From: a virus
Virus record (IMG/VR): IMGVR_UViG_3300012009_000091
Location: 103,070 to 167,069 of that record
Strand: one strand, 5' to 3'
Length of the DNA stretch: 64,000 nucleotides
A program made the position numbers and the translations under genes. Positions 24,707 to 32,869 of the stretch are shown piece by piece (the stretch's first letter is position 1; every line of letters starts with the position of its first letter). The notes below the pieces were generated by a model, which made no database searches, had not been told where the DNA came from, and worked only from the letters and a program-made list of their open reading frames with translations.

Positions 24707-25741
24707 ATGATCACGCGGCTGGACCTCACGGACTTTACCCTCTTCGCCCGGGCGGACTTCCAGTTCGGTGCCCTCAACGTAATCCACGGAGCCAACAGCA
24801 GCGGCAAGACCCATTTGCTCAAGCTGGCCTATTGCGTGACCTCCGCGATTACGCCACGTCCGAACGAACCCGTGTCCGGTCAACCAACCAAGACCAGGCT
24901 CGAACCCGCGCTCGGAGCCAAGCTCGCCGCGGTATTTCGGCCCGACCAGGGCAAAGTCGGGCGCCTCACCCGACGGGTGCAGAGAACGAAGAGGTCCGAG
25001 GTTCGGGTCACGCTCAAGGATGCAGGGAACCTCAACTTCTCATTCAGCACCCGAAGTGACCGTGCCGTCGCCACGTCGGAGGTTCCGACGGCTTGGCTCG
25101 ATCAGGCGCCGATCTACTTCCCTACACGTGAGCTTCTGTCTGTGTACCCGGGATTCGTCAGCCTGTATGAGACTCAGGCTGTCCCGTTCGACGAGACGTG
25201 GCGGGATACCTGCCTGCTCCTGGGGGCACCCATCGCGAGAGGTCCGAAGAAGCGTGAGATCGCCGAGCTTCTTCAGCCTCTGGAAGAGGCTATCGGATGC
25301 AGAGCGGTGCTCGAAGGAGACCGCTTCTTTCTGCAGATGCAGCAGCCCAACGCCAAGGTCGAGGCGGATCTCGTCGCTGAGGGGTACCGGAAGCTCTCGA
25401 TGGTGGCCAGGCTCATCGCGAACGGCAGTCTCGATGACAGAGGCTACCTGTTCTGGGACGAGCCGGCGGCGAATCTGAACGCTCGCCTCGTGCGAAAGCT
25501 GGCGCCACTGTTCATCGATCTCGCCGATGGAGGTGTGCAGGTGTTTGTCGCGACGCACAGCCGCTTTCTGATGCGAGAAATCGAGATCGAACGCGCATCT
25601 CGGAAGAAAAAGGCCAGCGTGCGCTACATAGGGCTGCATCCATCGTCTGGTGGGGTCGAAGTCGCCCAGGGCCAAAGTGTGGGCGACTCAGGAGACATCA
25701 CCGGGAACGGGATCGACACCCGGGGCCTAAAGTGCTATTAA
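24707..25741 (+). CDS. SMC/ABC-like ATPase (AAA_15/AAA_21 type)
   Basis: 344 aa. Walker A GANSSGKT (28-35), a degenerate signature region (about 226-243, EGYRKLSMVARL), Walker B FWDEP (249-253) and an H-loop ATHS (282-285). There is no TOPRIM domain. It resembles the stand-alone ATPases of anti-phage systems and OLD-like proteins, but no partner gene is adjacent. The gene is GC-rich, has a weak binding site (TTGGAGATAGATC) and ends in a strong palindromic terminator, as expected for a single-gene transferred cassette. Confidence 0.75.
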   Translation: MITRLDLTDFTLFARADFQFGALNVIHGANSSGKTHLLKLAYCVTSAITPRPNEPVSGQPTKTRLEPALGAKLAAVFRPDQGKVGRLTRRVQRTKRSEVRVTLKDAGNLNFSFSTRSDRAVATSEVPTAWLDQAPIYFPTRELLSVYPGFVSLYETQAVPFDETWRDTCLLLGAPIARGPKKREIAELLQPLEEAIGCRAVLEGDRFFLQMQQPNAKVEADLVAEGYRKLSMVARLIANGSLDDRGYLFWDEPAANLNARLVRKLAPLFIDLADGGVQVFVATHSRFLMREIEIERASRKKKASVRYIGLHPSSGGVEVAQGQSVGDSGDITGNGIDTRGLKCY

Positions 25742-25756
25742 CAATTGAGTCGTGAT

Positions 25757-25805
25757 GGGGAGTCCGTGGGATGTTCCACGGACTCCCCACTATCCATTCT
25801 TTTTA
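25757..25805 (+). terminator. Strong palindromic terminator
   Basis: A perfect 13-bp stem (25757-25769 with 25776-25788), 6-base loop, then ACTATCCATTCTTTTT. It may function in both directions. Confidence 0.8.
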
Positions 25806-25830
25806 TGTGTGGGAAAGGAGGTTATGTATT

Positions 25831-26412
25831 ATGCAGAAGTCGATCACGCTGCTGTCTGTTTTCTTGTCTCTGTCTTTGTTTATGCTGTCCAGTGCGTCGG
25901 CCGAAGGCGACAGTGAGCCCGGTGACGGTAATCGGACTCTAGTCGAGGAGTGTACTGCGCTGTGCGGTGAGTACGAGGCGGCAACGATTGACATCGATGC
26001 CGCTGGTAATCTGGTGGCCTGTACCTGTGACGTCACTGACCCGAGTAGGGTGTGTTGCACTCAAGGTACTTCTGTGCCGTGTGGTGATGCCTGTATTCCA
26101 GAAGGCAGAACCTGTAGCCATGTTGAAGATGGACGAGCCAGTTACTGTGATATCGAGATCTCGGGGCCTAATGTCGAGTATGCTGCCGAATGCGCTGTGC
26201 CCTGTTCTCCGTACACAGTTGGGACCTTGAAGTTGGGGACTGACGGCGCGCTAGTGGCTTGTGGGTGTCATGTTAGTTCTTTGGCCCCGGTTTGTTGTAC
26301 GCCGGGGACGTCGCGTCCTTGTGGCGACGCCTGTATCTCGCCAGACCATAATTGTCAGCGTCCCACCGGCAGGGCGATGTTCTGCGATCCCGACACAGAA
26401 CAAGAAGAATAG
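25831..26412 (+). CDS. Secreted cysteine-rich protein with tandem domains
   Basis: 193 aa. ATG 25831 follows AAAGGAGG by ten bases; an upstream frame start is rejected because this one gives a perfect signal peptide (MQKSITLLSVFLSLSLFML, cut near ASA-EG at 24). Two repeats (about 40-97 and 115-173) share EC-x3-C...VAC-x-C...VCC-x-x-GTS-x-PCGDACI, giving many disulfides. Similar CGxACI modules occur in secreted proteins of delta-type bacteria. A phage-carried secreted protein could act in lysogenic conversion or on the cell surface. The role is unknown. Confidence 0.7.
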   Translation: MQKSITLLSVFLSLSLFMLSSASAEGDSEPGDGNRTLVEECTALCGEYEAATIDIDAAGNLVACTCDVTDPSRVCCTQGTSVPCGDACIPEGRTCSHVEDGRASYCDIEISGPNVEYAAECAVPCSPYTVGTLKLGTDGALVACGCHVSSLAPVCCTPGTSRPCGDACISPDHNCQRPTGRAMFCDPDTEQEE

Positions 26413-26471
26413 TAAGCCTATCCGCTCTCCTCACTCCTCTTCACATCTAAGACAATTCAGCCCTTTATCTC

Positions 26472-26478
26472 ATATAAG
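26472..26478 (+). promoter_or_regulatory. ATATAAG promoter core
   Basis: ATATAAG followed 11 bases later by a perfect palindrome; 115 bases before ATG 26594. Probable promoter. Confidence 0.55.
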
Positions 26479-26489
26479 TCTGGTACACA

Positions 26490-26508
26490 GGTGAGAACGG
26501 TTCTCACC
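26490..26508 (+). promoter_or_regulatory. 19-bp palindromic operator candidate
   Basis: GGTGAGAAC-G-GTTCTCACC is a perfect 9-1-9 palindrome that begins 12 bases after the ATATAAG box, where a repressor would block initiation. A dimeric HTH protein such as the XRE product could bind it. No second copy was noticed. Confidence 0.55.
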
Positions 26509-26525
26509 ATTCGCTAACTGGGTGT

Positions 26526-26548
26526 TGTGCACGCGCACGCGCGCGCGC
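26526..26548 (+). other. Alternating purine-pyrimidine tract
   Basis: A 23-base TGTGCACGCGCACGCGCG-type run, ending in CGC, lies in the 5' leader of the 26594 gene. Such alternation can form left-handed DNA under supercoiling. It may also be chance GC-rich sequence. Confidence 0.5.
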
Positions 26549-26593
26549 CTCACCCCCATCAAAGACGCCAAGCGCGTCGGAGAGGATAAGAGC

Positions 26594-26896
26594 ATGAAAT
26601 TCAAGATGGACAATGGGACGGTGATCGACACACGACTCAGCCGCCGCACGTGGGAGGAAGACAGTTTTTGGGACGGAAGCAACCACATCTCGGTGGCTAC
26701 CGGGAGCCAGTTCGACCACCAGCAGCTGTATGAATCGAGGCGAGGCCGCTACTACCTACGGCATTGGTCCAACTGGCAAGGAACCCGTGACCACGTAGAG
26801 TGGGTGTCCCCGGAAGAGGCAGCTCGTTGGCTTATTGCCAACGAACATGAGCTTCCCGAAGAGCTTGTCCAATTCGAGGATGAGATCGTCGAATAG
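26594..26896 (+). CDS. Hypothetical protein, 100 aa
   Basis: ATG 26594 follows GGAGAGGATAAGAGC. The chain MKFKMDNGTVIDT...WEEDSFWDGSN..., followed by a helix with SPEEAARWL, looks like a small two-part domain of the type seen in bacterial and phage accessory genes. I cannot name the family. Confidence 0.65.
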   Translation: MKFKMDNGTVIDTRLSRRTWEEDSFWDGSNHISVATGSQFDHQQLYESRRGRYYLRHWSNWQGTRDHVEWVSPEEAARWLIANEHELPEELVQFEDEIVE

Positions 26897-26973
26897 GTTC
26901 AAAACTGTAATACACACTGGGTGTGATTCACTCACCCGGTGTTTCGTTCATTCCGAACTCTTCAGGAGCCAAT

Positions 26974-27309
26974 ATGAACTCTGAAAACAACACCGAGGCC
27001 GAAGCCGTGGTGTCCAAGCTTCAAGACGAGGTGCAGATTCGCAGGCTCGGCTTGCGACAGTACAAGGTGCCTGTTTGCGATCCAAGGCTGCCTATCGAAT
27101 TGTCTGGGAGGTGCCCACAGTGCGAAAACATCGTGACCCTCGCTATGTACCGTAGCTGGATCACGAAAACGTGGATGGTTGCGGCCCATAGCGGGTCGGA
27201 CCACTGGGAAGAACGGGATCTACAATGCCCCTACTGTGGACGCTTCGTGAACATAGAGTTCCGGGTCGAAGTCGACATCGTGACACGAGAGAAGGAGCAG
27301 AGCCTATGA
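26974..27309 (+). CDS. Zinc-ribbon hypothetical protein, 111 aa
   Basis: ATG 26974 follows TTCAGGAGCCAAT. CPQC (about 47-50) and CPYC (about 85-88) make a zinc ribbon with a long insert containing Trp and His. Acidic N-terminus. Function unknown. Confidence 0.65.
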   Translation: MNSENNTEAEAVVSKLQDEVQIRRLGLRQYKVPVCDPRLPIELSGRCPQCENIVTLAMYRSWITKTWMVAAHSGSDHWEERDLQCPYCGRFVNIEFRVEVDIVTREKEQSL

Positions 27310-27407
27310 AGCAGCGGAATGAGAAGTGTCCTCGTGCAGTCTAGCCACGGGGACCCGATGGAAACTGATTCGTCGATGTTTAGACGGTCATACGTAGAGG
27401 AAAAAAA

Positions 27408-27620
27408 ATGGACTCAATTGAAGAACCCGAACCCGGCATTGATGTCGGACAAACAGAAATCAAGAAGGAGACAGTGCGAGCGATTCTGGTCGAGATCGAG
27501 GGTACAGAAATGTGGTTCCCGAAATCTCAGATCCACGACGACTCGGAGATCTGGCAAGAAGGGGATGTAGGTCATCTCTACGTCACAGAGTGGCTAGCTA
27601 AGAAGAGGGGTTTTGCTTGA
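27408..27620 (+). CDS. Conserved small protein, 70 aa
   Basis: The segment VRAILVEIEGTEMWFPKSQI and DDSEIWQEGDVGHLYVTEWLA has the pattern of a small conserved bacterial/phage domain: a beta-rich core ending in a TEWLA helix. GAGG lies before the start. Its end overlaps the convergent 27598-27885 gene. Function unknown. Confidence 0.6.
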   Translation: MDSIEEPEPGIDVGQTEIKKETVRAILVEIEGTEMWFPKSQIHDDSEIWQEGDVGHLYVTEWLAKKRGFA

Positions 27621-27885
27621 TCTGACTTACTAACACAGCGAGCGCGTATCCGGGTACAAGCAAGCAAGCGGTTTTTCTGTACTTGCTTTCAGGTGATGTG
27701 TACTTTTTACGCGCTCTCTTCTTTCCCTCTGAGGTACCATACCCCTTCGGGGTTTTGTCCAGTTTATGAGCCTGTTGGGTGGCGGTTGCAAACGCCACCT
27801 GACGGGCTTTTTCTGGTCCGTAGGTTCCAGATCTATTGAGACTTTTTTCGATCCGTCGCGCTCGATCATGAATCCAAGCTGGCAT
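27598..27885 (-). CDS. Phage structural-type protein with KTPKGYGT motif, 95 aa
   Basis: Leftward ATG at 27885 with TGGAGGTGATCTC before it. MPAWIHDRARRIEKSL, VAFATATQQAHKLDKTP and KGYGT are hallmarks of a small domain common in tailed-phage proteins. Then comes a basic KKRARKKY stretch and a KTACLLVPG-type hydrophobic end. It lies against the direction of its neighbours. Probably a minor virion or injected protein. Confidence 0.7.
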   Translation of the reverse strand: MPAWIHDRARRIEKSLNRSGTYGPEKARQVAFATATQQAHKLDKTPKGYGTSEGKKRARKKYTSPESKYRKTACLLVPGYALAVLVSQIKQNPSS

Positions 27886-27926
27886 GAGATCACCTCCAGT
27901 AAGAAGATAGCAATAGGAGCGAGACT

Positions 27927-28178
27927 ATGGCAATAAGAACGATGTGCATCAATTGTGCACAGCAGTGGCCCCTACACTCAAGCAGGGATTTCCAAATGAA
28001 AGGGGTAGCGATTGTTCACTGTCCGATGTGTGACCAACTTGAGCCGGTGGAGTCAGTCGATCGTAAAGTCTTGGAAGATATCGCTGCTGGATGTTCTACT
28101 GTCGAAGAGTTTGCTGTTGCGCTGGAAGATTTCGGACTCATCATGGAGATACTATGTCCCACAAGATCGAACAGGTGA
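27927..28178 (+). CDS. Zinc-ribbon protein, 83 aa
   Basis: AATAGGAGCGAGACT precedes the ATG. CINC (8-11) and CPMC (32-35) pairs form a zinc ribbon, followed by a helical acidic tail. Overlaps the next gene by 25 bases. Role unknown. Confidence 0.65.
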   Translation: MAIRTMCINCAQQWPLHSSRDFQMKGVAIVHCPMCDQLEPVESVDRKVLEDIAAGCSTVEEFAVALEDFGLIMEILCPTRSNR

Positions 28179-28414
28179 AGCGGCTTTTACAGGAGTCGCT
28201 GGCGAAGATCAACACATTAGAAAAGCAGATCAACAATCTCATTCAGGCGTACACACAAGTGATGCTGCATGGAGGGGCGGATCCAGACCAGTTGATCGAC
28301 GATCTTTATTTTTTACTGACCTATGAAGTGCCGGGAGAGCCGTCTCCGATGGTTCGGGAAACAATTCAGGCCATCGTCCGAGCAATACAAGAAATACAAC
28401 AGGAGGACCATTGA
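28154..28414 (+). CDS. Coiled-coil protein upstream of ligase, 86 aa
   Basis: ATG 28154 is preferred to an upstream frame start that runs inside the previous gene. Residues 3-35 form a coiled coil (IEQVKRLLQESLAKINTLEK), with further helices after. One-base overlap with ligA. Possibly an accessory subunit; unknown. Confidence 0.6.
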   Translation: MSHKIEQVKRLLQESLAKINTLEKQINNLIQAYTQVMLHGGADPDQLIDDLYFLLTYEVPGEPSPMVRETIQAIVRAIQEIQQEDH

Positions 28415-30321
28415 TGGATGTCGAACAATTGGTGCAAAAGATTCAGTACCATCGAGTGAAGTATTGGGCAGGCGAACCCGTGATTTCCGATACAGAGTTC
28501 GATCGGCTCGTCGAACAGCTACGGGAACTCGATCCCAACAATGTCATCCTGAATGAGATCGGGGTGGGGTTCATCGAAGGCCGACGGAAAGTGACTCATG
28601 AAATGCCTATGCTGTCTCTCCAGAAGTGCTACACAGTTGAGGACCTGTTGCGGTGGCGTAACAAGCTGTCGGATCCTGATTTGATTGTTAGCCCGAAGAT
28701 TGACGGTCTAGCTGTGGCGTTGCGTTACCGCAGTGGGACGTATGTTCAAGCCATCACTCGTGGAGATGGGCTAGTTGGGGATGACATCACGGAAAATATG
28801 CGGTTCGTGTCTGGCGTCGCTATGCATATTGATGAAGTTCAGGATATCGAAATCCGGGGCGAAGTGTTTATTCCTCGATCTGTTTTCGAGAACCTGTTTG
28901 CAGAGGAGTATAGCAACCCGCGAAATCTCGCGGTAGGTGCATTGAAACGCGACAACGCCAAAGAGACAGCGAAATTCTACTTGGTTTTTCAGGCCTATGA
29001 TGTTCTGGGAAAAGAGTTTTCTTTCGAGACGACCAAGTTCGACTGGCTGGCTTCAGTCAATTGCGTACCAGTTCCGGTAGAACTCGTTACGTCAGAAAAG
29101 GAGATCCGCGCTTTCCTTTTGACAACGCCTGATCAGTACCTTTATGAGATAGATGGCTTTGTGTTCAAAATTGCGAAGTGCTCTCTTCAGAAAGAGCTCG
29201 GCGCTACACGACATCATCCTCGTGGATCAATGGCGTACAAGCTTCAGGGGGATACCGGTGTGTCGTCAGTCAAGGCAATAGAGTGGCAAGTCGGCCGTAC
29301 AGGGGTGCTGACACCGGTCGCTCAGATCAAGACGATTACACTCTCTGGTGCAGTAATCAACCGAGTTAGTTTGCACAACACCAGTATCATGCGAGAGCTG
29401 GACAGCGATCTCCGGCTCTTGAATGCTTCGGTTCAAATTACGCGGCGCGGCGGGGTGATTCCCTATATCGAAAAGATGTTGACCCCTGGGGAGCCTCTTC
29501 AGGTCCCTCTGTATTGTCCGGAATGCAACGGCATCACATTCTTCGCAGACAGGGACCTGCTGTATGCAGAACACGCAATCGATTGTGCTCCGATTCTCTT
29601 GGGGACTCTGCAGCACTTCCTCAAGGTTCTTCGAGTCAAAGGATTCGGTCCTGCGATTTTGGAATCGTTGATTGAAGGCGAGTTCATTCAAACACCTGCA
29701 GACCTCTTGGGATTGACGGAAGACGACTTGCTATCCGTTGATCGGATAGGCGGAAAGCAGGCGAAGAAGCTTCTCGCTCGACTTCAAGAGGTGCGGCAGG
29801 TCCCTTTGTCAACTTTCCTCGTAGCACTAGGGATTCCCAATCTTGGGATTCAGCTCGCTTCGACATTGGCTGACCGCTACCCAACTTTGGGGGATTTGGC
29901 CAAAGCTAAAGAAGAAGATCTCCTTCAATTGCCTGGGGTAGGTGAGGTGGGATGCCGGATCGTCCAAGAGTGGCTTCCAGCTAAGAAGTACCTTATTCAG
30001 GACTTACTTAGACATATCCAAATCGAAGAAAATGTAAAGGACGAGGAGCCGATTGGGTCACTTCCCCTTGCAAACAAGTCTTTCTTGTTCACCGGTAAGC
30101 TACAGTACGCTACTCGATCTAGCGCTGAAGAGATTATCAAAAATCTCGGTGGGTCAATTGTATCTGCTGTGACTCGCAATTTAGACTATCTTGTAGTCGG
30201 AGAAACGTCTGGAGAAAGTGCCAAGCTCAAGCGAGCTCGAATGGTTCAGAGTGCTAAAGGAGCTCTTGAAATCATTGATGAGGATCAGTTTGCGCTTCTC
30301 GTTGGGAAGCGCAACCTGTAG
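28414..30321 (+). CDS. ligA: NAD-dependent DNA ligase LigA
   Basis: 635 aa, close to bacterial LigA length. ATG 28414 follows AGGAGGACC. Domain Ia (residues 1-60) with YWAGEPVISDTEFD is followed by the adenylation domain with KIDG (K95 nucleophile) and an OB fold (TGVLTPVAQIKTITLSG). The zinc-finger region has only one clear CPEC pair. Helix-hairpin-helix repeats (GKQAKKLL, GVGEVGCRI) precede a C-terminal BRCT domain (about 552-635). It seals nicks using NAD+. A reduced zinc finger is unusual and worth checking. Confidence 0.9.
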   Translation: MDVEQLVQKIQYHRVKYWAGEPVISDTEFDRLVEQLRELDPNNVILNEIGVGFIEGRRKVTHEMPMLSLQKCYTVEDLLRWRNKLSDPDLIVSPKIDGLAVALRYRSGTYVQAITRGDGLVGDDITENMRFVSGVAMHIDEVQDIEIRGEVFIPRSVFENLFAEEYSNPRNLAVGALKRDNAKETAKFYLVFQAYDVLGKEFSFETTKFDWLASVNCVPVPVELVTSEKEIRAFLLTTPDQYLYEIDGFVFKIAKCSLQKELGATRHHPRGSMAYKLQGDTGVSSVKAIEWQVGRTGVLTPVAQIKTITLSGAVINRVSLHNTSIMRELDSDLRLLNASVQITRRGGVIPYIEKMLTPGEPLQVPLYCPECNGITFFADRDLLYAEHAIDCAPILLGTLQHFLKVLRVKGFGPAILESLIEGEFIQTPADLLGLTEDDLLSVDRIGGKQAKKLLARLQEVRQVPLSTFLVALGIPNLGIQLASTLADRYPTLGDLAKAKEEDLLQLPGVGEVGCRIVQEWLPAKKYLIQDLLRHIQIEENVKDEEPIGSLPLANKSFLFTGKLQYATRSSAEEIIKNLGGSIVSAVTRNLDYLVVGETSGESAKLKRARMVQSAKGALEIIDEDQFALLVGKRNL

Positions 30322-30325
30322 TCAG

Positions 30326-30351
30326 AAAGCCCTCCTGGAGAGGGCTTTTTT
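30326..30351 (+). terminator. Rho-independent terminator of ligA
   Basis: AGCCCTC-CTGGA-GAGGGCT stem followed by five to six T, a few bases after the ligA stop. Confidence 0.9.
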
Positions 30352-30360
30352 AGGTAGGCT

Positions 30361-30459
30361 AAAAGAAGAGTACAAATAGAATTGACTCTTCTTTTACGAA
30401 ATAGAACGTCTCAATCCCCATCTGAACGGGGCACGTAGACTAGCCTTTCTCGTTACTTA
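30361..30459 (-). ncRNA. Candidate small RNA (about 95 nt)
   Basis: A GTATAAG core on the complement at 30460-30466 points left. About 65-100 bases downstream lies a perfect 11-bp hairpin (30361-30371 with 30385-30395) whose leftward arm ends in TTTTAGCC. The insert has no usable reading frame but has CCCC-GTTCAGAT-GGGG flanked by ACGT repeats. Together these give a short transcript with its own start and end. The hairpin also backs the ligA terminator. Confidence 0.5.
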
Positions 30460-30466
30460 CTTATAC
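30460..30466 (-). promoter_or_regulatory. Leftward GTATAAGTA promoter core
   Basis: CTTATAC on the given strand, GTATAAGTAA on the complement, with no gene directly downstream except the small-RNA candidate. Confidence 0.6.
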
Positions 30467-30611
30467 CTATTTCCAACGCAAAATGCACCCGCATTCTTGA
30501 CGATCACTTTGTCTCTAGAGGACAATCAAATTGCGGTGAGTACGTTCTGGTCCTCCAGTACTCGTCGTCAGGAGCCCTTGGCCCAGGGCTCCTAACTTCC
30601 TTGCATTGATG
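30467..30611. other. Noncoding region with hairpins
   Basis: No gene visible. A stem at about 30536-30562 (GAGTA and CTGG paired around TCCT) and a perfect 9-bp stem AGGAGCCCT/AGGGCTCCT (30570-30578 with 30585-30593) precede the terminator of the leftward unit. Confidence 0.5.
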
Positions 30612-30646
30612 TTAAAAAGGAAGGGGCCTGACGATCCAGGCCCCTT
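30612..30646 (-). terminator. Leftward rho-independent terminator
   Basis: On the complement, a perfect 10-bp stem AAGGGGCCTG/CAGGCCCCTT (30621-30630 with 30637-30646) is followed by CCTTTTTAAC. It ends the leftward unit of the 132-aa and 573-aa genes. Confidence 0.85.
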
Positions 30647-30692
30647 GGGTTTGAGTGCAGAAGATGACTAGCCTTCTGCACTCGAGACGACC

Positions 30693-31091
30693 TTAGAGCC
30701 ACCAGTCGCCGCGGTATACGCGGATTTCCTGGCGCTCTTCGGCCTCTTCCTCTTCCTCTGTGTCGGTCCACTTTGAGGCCGTCCAGTACTGGTTCGGTTT
30801 CCACCGAACCTGGACGGTCTCGTGAACCTCTTCTTCCTCTTCCTCTTCCACCACCCACCAAGGTTGGTGGCGGTCGAGGACCCGAACCCAGTCCTGGATG
30901 CTTCGGGCCTCGAGCTCACGCGCCACGCGCGTAACGTGCTCGAGTTCCGCAGTCTGGACCAGACCTATCTGATGTAGGTCTTGCGCGATGCAGGACGCGT
31001 CGCGCAACAAGTCCATTCCGTGCATCCAGGCCCGGATACGCCGGGCGCTGATGACCTTGACCTCCCGTCGGTCGGTTACCGTGATATGCAC
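30693..31091 (-). CDS. Hypothetical acidic protein, 132 aa
   Basis: The leftward start at 31091 has GGGGGAG before it and overlaps the end of the upstream gene by 16 bases. A basic N-terminal half is followed by two poly-Glu runs and Trp-rich ends. GC-rich like its partner. No family recognised; probably functions with the 573-aa protein. Confidence 0.65.
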   Translation of the reverse strand: MHITVTDRREVKVISARRIRAWMHGMDLLRDASCIAQDLHQIGLVQTAELEHVTRVARELEARSIQDWVRVLDRHQPWWVVEEEEEEEVHETVQVRWKPNQYWTASKWTDTEEEEEAEERQEIRVYRGDWWL

Positions 31092-32797
31092 AGTAACTCC
31101 CCCAACGAAGGGGTCAGCCCCTCAAGGCGCTTGGGCATCATCTCGTCGTTGAGATGTGCTCGACGCTCATACGCGTCGTCGAAGATCGTTACGGGCACCC
31201 CGTAACGATCTTCTAGCTCCCCCTGATGAGCTGAGTCATCCCAGGGCCGGGTAACCACGAAGAGACGGACGACTACCATCTCCTCGCTTCTCCAGCCCTC
31301 GGGCCCGGACTCTGTTCGCCCGTATCCCCGCACCTCTCCGATCACTCGTGCGTGGTCGGAGAGGCAATTAATGCCCCACTCCGCGTGAAGCCCGCCCACG
31401 TTTCGCACGCGTGCGGACTCCGGGAAGTGGTGGGCGACCATTACCGGCCGCTCCCAAGCAGTTCCCTGCTGGGGGCTCAGTAATATATCGTCAACCAGAT
31501 TCCACACACGCCAACCGACAAGGGACCCGTCTTCCGGGTCCTCTTTTGGGCGTGCAGCACGGATCTCTCTTTCCCTGACGTCCATGGACGTCAGCAGAGA
31601 ATACCATGCTTTATGGATCTGTGGGCGCAGGGAGCGGATCAGATGCCCTCGCTGGGCCCGGACCAACTTGGCGCGCCGCGCCCTTGAACTTCTGGCCCCC
31701 AGCAGAGGGTCTGATCGGAAGGCACCCGACTCAAGGCGATCTCGCCTCGTCCGCTGCGCGTTCATGGTTTCAGCCATGAACGCCACCAAGTCCTTTACGG
31801 TCTTGATGGCGGCCGTGTGCGTCCTTGGGCTGTTTACCGCCCAGGCCACCCACGATCGAGGCGAGGCATACGCCTCGGCTGCCTCGTGGCATATCTTCTC
31901 CAGGCTTACGGGACCGGCGTCCAGCGTCCAAACGAGGCCGCTTTGCGACCACCATTTGGGGTGAAGGCCGCACTGTTTTATGGTGCGAACCTCTTCGACC
32001 CCGATTCGTAGTCTGATTTTGCCCTTGTCATAGGCAACTTTTACGTCGCCATTGACTATTGCAGTCATCAACTTATCGTCGGGGTCCACCCACCGGAACC
32101 ATTTCAGCCACTTTCGGGCGGGCACGAGTGCCTGCTCTAACTGTGGCCGAATCGGCTGGAGACGCACCCACTCTGCGTGGAGACGCTCCAGCCGTGCCCA
32201 GAGACTCTCATCGTTCGGGCATACCAATTCGTCCCAGACGGCGCGGAGGAATGCGCCGCTCATCCGGGACAGCCGCTTCAACCACACGGTCTTAGTGTCG
32301 TGTGGGAGCGGCATAGGCTCACGCGCCCGGAGTTTCCTGCTCAGGCGCAGGATCGCCCGCACGCGCGTGCGGTTTCCGGGCCAGATGGGGCGTTCTGGCA
32401 GCATCGAGGCTAACGCCTTCGGATACTGCTCTGCCTTGATGCCAAGGCAGAACGCCCTGATCGCGGCTGAAGGGTCACAAGTGTACGGTGACCCCAACCG
32501 CGATGAACGCTGTTGAGTGGCGAGCCAATAGGCCACCCACTCATCCCACTTTTGGATGAGTCGGTTTGGCGGCAGCAGATTCCATCCTGCTTTCGCCAAA
32601 GCCCAGTCCACGCGATCCGCCGACCGGATTATCCCCAAACCTCGGAGCACGATCCGACCGTAGTCGGATGCGCTCTTGATTTTTCGGGCGGGCTTTGGGG
32701 AATAGCGCGCTCGAAAGGCCTCAGCGACAGTCCAGTCGCCGACTAGCCAATCCGCCTCTTCCTGGCGGAGCCAGGCGGCGGATGGAGTTGCACTCAT
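31076..32797 (-). CDS. Large basic hypothetical protein, 573 aa
   Basis: Leftward, start at 32797 with AAGGAGGAGCAC before the ATG and a hairpin between promoter and binding site. Rich in Arg, Trp and Ala, with many short helices. A central beta region (DGDVKVAYDKGKIRLRIGVEEV pattern) lies near 250-275. No nuclease or ATPase motif found. GC content is well above the rightward genes, suggesting separate origin. Function unknown. Confidence 0.65.
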   Translation of the reverse strand: MSATPSAAWLRQEEADWLVGDWTVAEAFRARYSPKPARKIKSASDYGRIVLRGLGIIRSADRVDWALAKAGWNLLPPNRLIQKWDEWVAYWLATQQRSSRLGSPYTCDPSAAIRAFCLGIKAEQYPKALASMLPERPIWPGNRTRVRAILRLSRKLRAREPMPLPHDTKTVWLKRLSRMSGAFLRAVWDELVCPNDESLWARLERLHAEWVRLQPIRPQLEQALVPARKWLKWFRWVDPDDKLMTAIVNGDVKVAYDKGKIRLRIGVEEVRTIKQCGLHPKWWSQSGLVWTLDAGPVSLEKICHEAAEAYASPRSWVAWAVNSPRTHTAAIKTVKDLVAFMAETMNAQRTRRDRLESGAFRSDPLLGARSSRARRAKLVRAQRGHLIRSLRPQIHKAWYSLLTSMDVREREIRAARPKEDPEDGSLVGWRVWNLVDDILLSPQQGTAWERPVMVAHHFPESARVRNVGGLHAEWGINCLSDHARVIGEVRGYGRTESGPEGWRSEEMVVVRLFVVTRPWDDSAHQGELEDRYGVPVTIFDDAYERRAHLNDEMMPKRLEGLTPSLGELLCISR

Positions 32798-32857
32798 TTG
32801 TGCTCCTCCTTGGGCGCTTTTGCGCCCAGTTTTTGTCTTCGTTTGATACGTATCCCG

Positions 32858-32864
32858 TTTATAC
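32858..32864 (-). promoter_or_regulatory. Leftward GTATAAA promoter core
   Basis: On the complement GGTATAAACGGG lies about 60 bases before the start of the 573-aa gene, between two GATACGT repeats. A variant of the common GTATAAG core. Confidence 0.5.
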
Positions 32865-32869
32865 CAAAC

